From JAGOUY01 sp964541725 (GTDB lineage: Bacteria; Patescibacteriota; Patescibacteriia; 2-12-FULL-60-25): a DNA stretch of 10,968 bases. A model generated the notes under the pieces. The model was not told the origin of the DNA. It searched no databases and saw only the letters and a list, made by a program, of their open reading frames with translations. The translations under genes were made by a program, and so were the position numbers. The stretch covers positions 1-10,968 of the forward strand of contig CAZIQG010000036.1 in NCBI GenBank assembly GCA_964541725.1. Direction: 5' to 3'. How positions within the stretch are numbered: the stretch's first letter is position 1; each line of letters begins with the position of its first letter. Shown piece by piece: positions 5,404 through 10,968 of this stretch.

Positions 5404-8313
5404 TTAATTTGTGATGATGAGGGGGATGGAGGTGGTGTCGGTTGAAGCGCTTTCGTCTTGAGGGAAGCCGATGACTTGGAGTTGGTAGCCACCGGCGGGT
5501 GGACCGAGCGGGATGCGGATTGAGACTTCTGTGGCGGTAGGAAGGGTTTCGCTGCCTGCCAAACGATCAGCTCCATCGGTACCCACGAATTTTACGTCGA
5601 GACGTCGATAGCGGGTTGGTTCGGTGATGTTGAGGATGACGGTTTTAGGGAAGGATTCGCGTGACCAGGTTTCGCTGGCACTTGGGGAGGTGATGAGGAG
5701 ATTGAGGCCTGGGTCACGCTCAGCCGTTAATTGGATAGAGGTGTTAGCTTGTCCGTTATTACCTACGTCATCGAAGGCGATGACGGTGAGTTCGTGCGTG
5801 CCGGTATCGATAGTGTTTGGCACGCGGGCTTGGATGGTCCAGGGTGCGGCACCGGAAGCACCGAGAAGGGTTCCGCCGATACGGGCTTCGACACGGGCGA
5901 TGGGTCTCACGCTACTTACGATCGGGGTGATGCTGAAGCCGCGTGAGGAGATGGTTTGTCCGTTTGATGGTTGCAAGATGCTGACTTGAGGGCGGTTGGT
6001 GGGAACGTGGACATCATCATATTCTGTTGGAGGGGTTGAGGTTGTGTTCCAGTTGTTGCGTGTGACCCAGGATTGGACGCCAGCTTCCCAGTTGGCGAAT
6101 TGTGGGTCGCTCGCAGGATTGGCGGGCGCAGGACCGAGTGGGTCATCTTTGTCGATGTAGTAGAGGATGTTGTGAGCCTCGCGGTAGGTGCGGGCTTCGA
6201 TGAATTCTGGGGGGGTGAGATCGGTGGCGCGTTTGCCACTAATCTTGTCGATGTTGATCGTAGTTGAAGTGGTATAGCCTAGAAGAGCGGCTCTGTTGGT
6301 GGTTGGTGGATCTGGAGGGGTGAAGCGTTCCACGGGGGTGCCTTGGGTTGCGCGACGCATGTAGGCTTGCCAGATGGGGGCGGCGACCGCGGAGCTATCA
6401 GCGCCACGCTTCATTTCTTTGTTATCGTTGTTGCCAACCCAGACGACGGTCACGAGACTTGGGGTATAGCCGACGATCCAGGCGTCGTGATAGTTGTTGG
6501 TGGTGCCGGTTTTGGCGGCGACGGGTCGATCAGGAAGGGTGAGGCTGTTGCGAGTACCGAAGATGTAACTGCGAGCATCATTGTCGGAGAGGACATTGGA
6601 CATGAGGCGCGCGATTTGTGGTTCTATGACTTGCGTACCGGCAGGTTTTTGCCATTCTTCAAGAACCTTTCCGTCTGGGTCTTCGATTTTTAGGATGGCG
6701 CTGGTTGGGTAAAGTGTGCCCTCATTGGCGAAGGTTGCGAACGCGGCGGCGTGTTCGATGGGTCTGACTTCCCCTCCGCCTAAGACAAGGGCAAGCCCGA
6801 AGCGAGAACGATTTTTGAAGGTGGTGTAGCCAAGGGTTTCGGCAAAGTCTAAGGCGCGAGAAATACCGACGAGGTAGAGGGTTTTTACGGCCGGAATATT
6901 TAAGGAGCCTTGCAACGCTTGGCGCATGGAGATAGGCCCGTTTTCTTTGAGGTTATAATTTTTTGGTTCGTAAGGAACGGTATCTGTTTTGAAGGTGGTG
7001 TTTACATCCCACAGGATTGTTTGAGGAAGGAAGCCTTTGATGAAGGCGGCGGCGTAGACAATGGGTTTGAAGCTTGAGCCTGGCTGGCGGGGGTTGAGTG
7101 TCACATTGAATTCCCCGTCGATTTCATCACTGAAAAAATCTTTGGAACCGACCATACTCAAAATCTGTCCTGTTTTTGGATCGAGAGAGATGAGAGCGGC
7201 GTTTGTAAATTGGTATTGCTTGCCGCGCGCTTCGACCCCTTTTTTGATTTCTTCTTCTGCGGCTTTTTGTTTGTCGTAGTCGAGGGTGGTGATGACTTTG
7301 TAGCCACCCTCGGCAGTTTGTTTGATGCCGTATTTGTTTTCTAACATGTTGCGCACGTACATGGAGAAATGAGGCGCTTCGATGTTACTGATTTTTTTCG
7401 GAATAATTTTTTTCAATGTTTCCACTTTTTTGGCGGCCTCGGCCTCGTCTTTGGTGACGTAGCCTTGTTCGGCCATAAGGTCGAGGATGTAGTGTTGACG
7501 GACGATAAGACGGGGGCGGTTATCGCCGCTTAAGCCGGTGCCGTAGGGAGAGAAGAAGTCTGGGCGTTGCGGGATGGCCGCAAGAAGAGCGGCTTCGTCG
7601 AGGGTAATATCTTGCACGCTTTTGCCAAAGAAGGAGCGGGCAGCGGATTCGACCCCGTAGATGGTGGAACCGTAGGGGATTTCGTTGAGGTAGAGCTGGA
7701 GGATTTGATCTTTCGTATACGCGCGTTCGAGTTGGAGAGAGAGGATGAATTCTTTGAGTTTGCGTACAGGAGAGCGTTTGTTATCGAGCACCGCGTTTTT
7801 GATGAATTGTTGGGTGAGGGTTGAGGTGCCTTGCAGGCGTTGGAATTTGAGGACGCTCATGCCGACGGCGCGGATTAAGCCTTTCCAATAGATGCCATGG
7901 TGTTCATAAAATCCCTTGTCTTCGATGGAGACGGTGGCGTGCTGCATGATTTTTGGGATTTTGTCGATGGTGACGAGGGTGCGTTTTTCATCGCCGTGGA
8001 CTTCGAAGAGAAGATGGGTGCCGGTGCGGTCGTAAATTTTGGTGGATTGGGCGATGTGGCGGCTGCCGAGGGTGTTGGGATCGGGAAGATCGCGGCTGAT
8101 CCAGGCCGCGAAGATGGTTAGGCTTAAAACACCGAGGGCGCCGAGGCTTAGAAAGACGATGACGAGGGTACGAATCCGCCCGGGAACGGAAAAAAAGCGT
8201 TTGAACGCGGATGGGCGTTTGGGAGAGCTGCCGGAGGCAGACGTGGTTACGCGTTTGGAGAGAAATGGCATAGTTTTTTGGCTAAAATAAGGCTTTTTTC
8301 GTGCTTTACCCAT
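5404..8313 (-). CDS. Class A penicillin-binding protein (PBP1A-like)
   Basis: This bifunctional enzyme polymerises lipid II (GT51 domain) and cross-links peptidoglycan outside the membrane (transpeptidase domain). From ATG 8313 it has 969 residues. A basic cytoplasmic tail is followed by one membrane anchor (about 47-70). The GT51 domain (about 85-260) has IEDKGFYEHHG, with catalytic E131, and GTSTLTQQ (162-169). The transpeptidase (about 360-655) has SSFK (nucleophile S413), SLN (470-472) and KTGTTNNYHDAW (from 601). A Pro/Asn-rich linker (about 660-770) leads to two probable Ig-like beta domains (about 775-865 and 868-969). All catalytic motifs are intact. Other possible starts are TTG 8319 and ATG 8271 (955 residues); none has a Shine-Dalgarno motif. 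The first two overlap the divergent 3D-gene promoter. It is convergent with the glycosyltransferase and shares a terminator with it. Confidence 0.95.
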   Translation of the reverse strand: MGKARKKPYFSQKTMPFLSKRVTTSASGSSPKRPSAFKRFFSVPGRIRTLVIVFLSLGALGVLSLTIFAAWISRDLPDPNTLGSRHIAQSTKIYDRTGTHLLFEVHGDEKRTLVTIDKIPKIMQHATVSIEDKGFYEHHGIYWKGLIRAVGMSVLKFQRLQGTSTLTQQFIKNAVLDNKRSPVRKLKEFILSLQLERAYTKDQILQLYLNEIPYGSTIYGVESAARSFFGKSVQDITLDEAALLAAIPQRPDFFSPYGTGLSGDNRPRLIVRQHYILDLMAEQGYVTKDEAEAAKKVETLKKIIPKKISNIEAPHFSMYVRNMLENKYGIKQTAEGGYKVITTLDYDKQKAAEEEIKKGVEARGKQYQFTNAALISLDPKTGQILSMVGSKDFFSDEIDGEFNVTLNPRQPGSSFKPIVYAAAFIKGFLPQTILWDVNTTFKTDTVPYEPKNYNLKENGPISMRQALQGSLNIPAVKTLYLVGISRALDFAETLGYTTFKNRSRFGLALVLGGGEVRPIEHAAAFATFANEGTLYPTSAILKIEDPDGKVLEEWQKPAGTQVIEPQIARLMSNVLSDNDARSYIFGTRNSLTLPDRPVAAKTGTTNNYHDAWIVGYTPSLVTVVWVGNNDNKEMKRGADSSAVAAPIWQAYMRRATQGTPVERFTPPDPPTTNRAALLGYTTSTTINIDKISGKRATDLTPPEFIEARTYREAHNILYYIDKDDPLGPAPANPASDPQFANWEAGVQSWVTRNNWNTTSTPPTEYDDVHVPTNRPQVSILQPSNGQTISSRGFSITPIVSSVRPIARVEARIGGTLLGASGAAPWTIQARVPNTIDTGTHELTVIAFDDVGNNGQANTSIQLTAERDPGLNLLITSPSASETWSRESFPKTVILNITEPTRYRRLDVKFVGTDGADRLAGSETLPTATEVSIRIPLGPPAGGYQLQVIGFPQDESASTDTTSIPLIITN

Positions 8314-8341
8314 TGACAAAATGGCAAAAATGGAGTATTCT
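8313..8341 (+). promoter_or_regulatory. Promoter of the 3D-domain gene (divergent region)
   Basis: TTGACA (8313-8318) is a perfect -35. A 17-base spacer leads to TATTCT (8336-8341), a 4/6 match to the -10. Initiation would fall near 8348, directly before the leader hairpin. The same bases read on the minus strand contain TAGAAT (8342-8337), a 5/6 match to a -10 that could start the penicillin-binding protein mRNA near 8330, although no good -35 accompanies it. The two genes may therefore share a -10 region. Confidence 0.7.
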
Positions 8342-8349
8342 ATCTCTTC

Positions 8350-8404
8350 GAACCTTTGAGAGATCTGCCTAATACGTTGTGTTTTGCAGGCCCTCCAAAG
8401 GTTC
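8350..8404 (+). promoter_or_regulatory. 5' leader hairpin of the 3D-domain mRNA
   Basis: GAACCTTTG (8350-8358) and CAAAGGTTC (8396-8404) form a perfect 9-bp stem. Inside it GAG (8360-8362) can pair with CTC (8393-8395), and CTGC (8365-8368) with GCAG (8386-8389), leaving a 17-base apical loop. The predicted transcription start lies one or two bases before the stem, so the mRNA would begin with this structure. There are only 11 bases between the stem and the ATG. It could stabilise the 5' end or control translation; I recognise no known riboswitch class. Confidence 0.55.
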
Positions 8405-8415
8405 TTTATTACCCC

Positions 8416-9030
8416 ATGAATTTATCCTCCATTGGATTCCAAACGTTCAAGATTGCCTTAGCCTTATTCTCGCTGCTTTCTGTGTTTGCGTCCAGCGGTG
8501 CTTCTGCTAAAACGGTTTCGATCGCTTTAGCGGACAATGCCTATACCTCTACGAGCGCGGTCGTTAGCCGCACTTGGGCTGACCACATCGCTCGTGCTGA
8601 TGAACCTGAGGTGATGGAGGAGCCTGTCGTGGAAGCTTCTGATGAGCCTGCACAGACCATCAAGGTCTTGTATCGTGAAGTGACTGCTTATACATCTAGA
8701 CCACAAGAAACGGATGATTCTCCTTGTGTGTCTGCGGATGGATCGATTGTGTTTGATGGGATGGTAGCTTCGAATGGCCTTCCCTTTGGAACCAAGTTTC
8801 GCATCCCTGACTATTATGGTGATAAGGTGTTCGAGGTGCGTGATCGCATGAATGCACGCTATACGACCCGTATTGATATCTGGATGGATAACACCAAAGA
8901 AATGTACCAATGGGGATATAAGAAGAATGTGAAAATTGAAATTATCGAGATGGGTACCAACGCTCATCATTGGAATGATCCAGAGATGAAGATTGCTCGC
9001 AAGACGGATACGAAGTGTGGGCAAAAATAA
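8416..9030 (+). CDS. Secreted 3D-domain protein, putative peptidoglycan lytic enzyme
   Basis: This is a 204-residue protein from ATG 8416. A signal peptide is evident: K12 then hydrophobic IALALFSLLSVFASSGASA, with probable cleavage after A31. An acidic Glu/Pro-rich spacer follows (about 60-80). The 3D (Asp-Asp-Asp) domain spans about 85-180: VTAYTSRPQETDDSPC (89-104), MVASNGLPFGTKFRIPD (116-132), VFEVRDRMNARY (138-149) and RIDIWM (152-157). The three signature aspartates are probably D101, D143 and D154. The domain is a double-psi beta barrel related to MltA/RlpA lytic transglycosylases, so peptidoglycan cleavage or remodelling is inferred. An upstream TTG at 8356 would extend the frame, but it lies within the leader hairpin and would precede the signal peptide with non-hydrophobic residues. 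It is divergent from the penicillin-binding protein and has its own terminator. Confidence 0.88.
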   Translation: MNLSSIGFQTFKIALALFSLLSVFASSGASAKTVSIALADNAYTSTSAVVSRTWADHIARADEPEVMEEPVVEASDEPAQTIKVLYREVTAYTSRPQETDDSPCVSADGSIVFDGMVASNGLPFGTKFRIPDYYGDKVFEVRDRMNARYTTRIDIWMDNTKEMYQWGYKKNVKIEIIEMGTNAHHWNDPEMKIARKTDTKCGQK

Positions 9031-9033
9031 GAG

Positions 9034-9073
9034 ATAAACAAATATCCCTCCGAATCGGAGGGATTTTGTTTAT
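9034..9073. terminator. Terminator of the 3D-domain gene
   Basis: ATCCCTCCG (9044-9052) pairs with CGGAGGGAT (9056-9064) around loop AAT. After one bulged T (9043), another nine pairs join 9034-9042 to 9065-9073. This GC-rich stem with A-rich and T-rich flanks begins four bases after the stop codon. It closes the 3D transcript and isolates the downstream RNA candidate. Confidence 0.88.
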
Positions 9074-9092
9074 GAGTGAGTAGGGGTTAGAT

Positions 9093-9101
9093 TGTTATAT
9101 A
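9093..9101 (+). promoter_or_regulatory. Extended -10 promoter of the structured RNA candidate
   Basis: TG (9093-9094), one base, then TATATA (9096-9101) fits the extended -10 pattern TGnTATAAT with one mismatch. No good -35 is visible, which extended -10 promoters can tolerate. Initiation about seven bases downstream falls at 9108-9110, the first base of the long stem. Confidence 0.5.
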
Positions 9102-9109
9102 TAGGCGAT

Positions 9110-9271
9110 GGGCCCGCATACCCGCAACTTTTTCTTCCTACAGAACTCGCATTCCACCTACGCTATGTATGGTGGACCGGAGCCAAGGTCTGCAGCCGCA
9201 AATCGAGAGCAACGACCTTGTCTCCTTGCTCGGACAGCTGTAGGGAGAAAAAGTTGCGGGTATGCGGGCCC
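9110..9271 (+). ncRNA. Candidate structured RNA with a 34-bp closing stem, family unknown
   Basis: Bases 9110-9143 pair with 9238-9271 over 34 positions. All are Watson-Crick except one T-G wobble (9136 with 9245). The stem starts GGGCCCGCATACCCGC. Inside are two hairpins. TCCACC (9153-9158) pairs with GGTGGA (9171-9176), and TAC/GTA extends it. GGAG-C-CAAGGTC (9179-9190) pairs with GACCTTG-T-CTCC (9214-9225) with one C/T mismatch. GAGCAA (9207-9212) in that loop can also pair with TTGCTC (9226-9231), as an alternative fold or pseudoknot. The element has no protein frame of note, follows a terminator and has its own extended -10. I do not see the diagnostic motifs of tmRNA, RNase P RNA, SRP RNA or 6S RNA. 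The strand is inferred from the promoter. A non-autonomous mobile element with long terminal inverted repeats is the main alternative; no flanking duplication is evident. Confidence 0.55.
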
Positions 9272-9284
9272 TAGATGACTAGGG
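9269..9284. repeat. Small hairpin overlapping the end of the long stem
   Basis: CCCTAG (9269-9274) and CTAGGG (9279-9284) form a perfect 6-bp stem with loop ATGA. It shares CCC with the 3' end of the long stem, so the two pairings compete at those bases. It is followed by a weakly T-containing GAGTTTGTT and could be part of a 3' end signal, but it is not a convincing terminator in either direction. Confidence 0.4.
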
Positions 9285-9295
9285 AGGGGAGTTTG

Positions 9296-10732
9296 TTAGA
9301 TGGATTTTGTGATGAGGCCGGTGTTGCCGTCGACGGTGATTTGGGTGTTGCTTTTTATCCAGTGAGTGGCTTTTTTGGTGCCGATGACACAGGGAATGCC
9401 GAGTTCGCGGCTCACGATGGCGGCGTGGCAGGTGATGCCGCCTTCGTCGGTGACAATGCCGCTGGCTTTTTTCATGAGCGGCACGAATTCGGGGCGGGTC
9501 ATGCCGGTGACGAGAATTTCTCCGGGTTGAAATGAAGAAAAGTCTTCTTTGTGGAGGATGACGCGGGCGCTCGCGGTCACAAGGCCGGGGCTCGCGGGTT
9601 GGCCTTTGAGGGTGAGGCTTTGGGTGTCTTCTCCAAAGTGTTGTTTGCGTAGAGCGATATCGATGGGTTCGATCGACTCGATGTTCTTGTATTCCTGACC
9701 CTCGGTTGTGATGCAGTGTACGAATCCCTCTAGACGGGTTAGGAGAGTGGGAAGATTGAGATGAAGTTGTTCGAGATCGTCGGTTATTTCTGTGCGAGTG
9801 ATGAAGGGGAGGAGTTCTTCTGGGATGCCGAGAGGTTTTGTGAGGATCTGCGAAATGCGCCAGATGATGGTTAAGCCTTTACGGAAGAGGCGTTTGCGGG
9901 CGTCTCTTAGAAAGATGATGGTTTGTAGGTAGTCAACGAGTGTCTGTTGCGCGAGGGGAAGGGTTTGTTTCCAGTGTTCGTAGTGAGCTTGTTTTTCTTC
10001 CCATTCTGTTTCGATGGTTTTTATGTCTGTGTCGAGATGTTCGATCGGAATTGTTTGTACGTGTTGATTTTGAGCATCGATTTCTTCGAGCGTTCCAGCA
10101 CGAACGTACGAGCAGGTCGTAAATTGCGAGTATTCAACAAAAGTTTCATTTGAAATACCGGCCTGTCGCTTTTTTAGGAGCTCGAGGAAATCACAGGTTT
10201 CAAATGAGGGAGTTGTGCTTATGGTCGCGCGTTCCCAAAGGTCTTCGAGAGGGAGGTTGATGGAGCATTCGTCTAAAACGTTTTGACAGAGGGATTTGTC
10301 TAAGAAAAAACAGAAGAAGGCCATGGCGTTGGCATCCCAGATGGTGTCGAAGATGGTATGGATTTGTGCTTGGAGAGCGGTAATGGATTGGTGTTCTAGA
10401 TACGCATACGTTGTTTGGTCGTATTGTTGATCCATCTGTTCCATGATTGCGACGAATGCTTGTCGTCGGATGGTGGCTTCTTTGCTTCCTTGGAGCGTTT
10501 TTGTAAGAAGCTCTTTGGAGGTATTGGTAAAGACGGGTTCTGAGAGCCAGGCGGTGAATTGACCGCGTTTGGCGGTGAGGAGAAGCGGGCCGCCATCAGT
10601 GGTTTGGTACCATTTTTTGAAATAGCGTGCGCCATTAAAGCCGGATCCGCCAAGCAGAGGCCCAAAATTGGGGACAGGAGGGTAGGTGGATTGGGTGCCG
10701 AGGTCCAGTCGGAAGGCTTCAAGAGGGGTCAT
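9296..10732 (-). CDS. Protein with C-terminal PEP-utiliser phosphohistidine (swivelling) domain
   Basis: This is a 478-residue, apparently soluble protein read from ATG 10732. The C-terminal 100 residues (about 375-478) form the mobile domain of PEP-utilising enzymes such as PEP synthase and pyruvate phosphate dikinase. They contain LKGQPASPGLVTASARVI, then DEGGITCHAAIVSRELGIPCVIGT, in which H436 is the phosphorylated histidine. The ATP-grasp domain and the C-terminal PEP/pyruvate barrel of those enzymes are absent. I do not recognise the first 370 residues; they look mostly helical, with a Glu/Lys/Gln-rich, possibly coiled stretch at about 215-290 and eight Cys in the whole protein. Its role could be phosphotransfer with a partner encoded elsewhere, but the substrate is unknown. 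No Shine-Dalgarno motif precedes the ATG. The nearest downstream structure on its strand is the long inverted repeat at 9110-9271. Confidence 0.8.
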   Translation of the reverse strand: MTPLEAFRLDLGTQSTYPPVPNFGPLLGGSGFNGARYFKKWYQTTDGGPLLLTAKRGQFTAWLSEPVFTNTSKELLTKTLQGSKEATIRRQAFVAIMEQMDQQYDQTTYAYLEHQSITALQAQIHTIFDTIWDANAMAFFCFFLDKSLCQNVLDECSINLPLEDLWERATISTTPSFETCDFLELLKKRQAGISNETFVEYSQFTTCSYVRAGTLEEIDAQNQHVQTIPIEHLDTDIKTIETEWEEKQAHYEHWKQTLPLAQQTLVDYLQTIIFLRDARKRLFRKGLTIIWRISQILTKPLGIPEELLPFITRTEITDDLEQLHLNLPTLLTRLEGFVHCITTEGQEYKNIESIEPIDIALRKQHFGEDTQSLTLKGQPASPGLVTASARVILHKEDFSSFQPGEILVTGMTRPEFVPLMKKASGIVTDEGGITCHAAIVSRELGIPCVIGTKKATHWIKSNTQITVDGNTGLITKSI

Positions 10733-10928
10733 AGAAGTATCGAGAACACAGTATCGGGTATCGAGGATAAGGAAAGGGGACGGGCCGGGGCTTCACGGAT
10801 TGGGGGGAGTTTGTTAGGATCAGGACGTTTCCCATCCGATTTGCGACGACAGGGCTGTGGCACCGCGGTAGTTTAAGCAGTTGGGTGGTGGGCAAGTTGG
10901 TAGGCCACGGTGAGGACAAACATTTTTA

Positions 10929-10958
10929 GGGGGTTGGATTGCCCCCCCCGCCCCCCGG
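10929..10958. other. C-rich low-complexity tract in a gene-free right edge
   Basis: Five G (10929-10933) are followed by an 8-base loop and then eight C, one G, six C and two G (10942-10958). The G and C runs can form a small hairpin, and the minus strand is G-rich enough for a G-quadruplex. The whole stretch 10733-10968 holds no gene I can support. Three CGATAC copies lie just upstream of the phosphohistidine gene, with no clear promoter. Confidence 0.4.
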
Positions 10959-10968
10959 AAAACAGGCC

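Noticed and set aside
8527..9024. Leftward open frame of 165 codons opposite the 3D-domain gene
   Set aside because: The plus strand encodes a signal peptide and full 3D domain here; the antisense product is His/Ile-rich without recognisable motifs.
9110..9271. SRP RNA, 6S RNA, tmRNA or integron attC site
   Set aside because: The SRP GGAA-loop with AGCAG motif, the single-hairpin-with-bubble form of 6S, the TTCGA T-arm and CCA end of tmRNA, and the paired core sites of attC are not present.
9092..9274. 60-codon open frame through the structured element
   Set aside because: It crosses both arms of the long stem, so its codons are dictated by the repeat, and the product has no recognisable features.
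10719..10919. Leftward 66-codon open frame upstream of the phosphohistidine gene
   Set aside because: Pro/Ser-rich composition with no family match, and it overlaps the next gene start; not supportable as a gene.
10860..10920. tRNA-like D-arm string (GGTAGTTTAAGCAGTTGGG)
   Set aside because: No T-arm (GTTCGA), anticodon stem or acceptor pairing accompanies it on either strand.

Overview
The window looks like the replication-origin neighbourhood of a bacterial chromosome, most likely from a Candidate Phyla Radiation (Patescibacteria) genome. That placement is inferred from the gene set and from protein style: a PBP1A-type enzyme with a basic N-terminus and Ig-like C-terminal domains, a secreted 3D-domain protein, an orphan phosphohistidine-domain protein, no recF after dnaN, and no Shine-Dalgarno motif at any gene start. 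No marker here fixes the exact phylum.

Left part (1-742): rnpA (running off the left edge) and rpmH are read leftward, away from dnaA, the classic rnpA-rpmH / dnaA arrangement. The 164-base gap before dnaA has two perfect DnaA boxes in opposite orientation and a TTGACA promoter element close to one of them.

Origin (743-3673): dnaA is followed by a 318-base non-coding gap and then dnaN. This gap holds tandem DnaA-box-like sites, a short G/C spacer, five successive DnaA-trio-like triplets and an AT-rich run, in the order known from the Bacillus subtilis unwinding region. It is the best oriC candidate. dnaN is followed by one more near-consensus DnaA box and a perfect 14-bp terminator hairpin, so no recF or gyrase gene is co-transcribed with it.

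Envelope genes (3714-9073): a membrane-embedded GT-C/GT39-like glycosyltransferase (+) converges on a bifunctional class A penicillin-binding protein (-), with a hairpin terminator between them. The penicillin-binding protein diverges from a secreted 3D-domain (putative peptidoglycan lytic) protein (+). Their promoters appear to overlap, and the 3D gene has a strong promoter followed by a 5' leader hairpin.

Right part (9074-10968): the 3D gene ends in its own terminator. Next is a gene-free 222-base stretch with a 162-base element whose ends form a 34-bp nearly perfect stem around a branched interior. An extended -10 motif would start transcription at the first base of the stem, so I call it a candidate structured RNA gene that I cannot assign to a known family. 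Then comes a leftward gene for a protein with a C-terminal PEP-utiliser phosphohistidine domain. The last 236 bases hold no gene I can support and end in a C-rich low-complexity tract.
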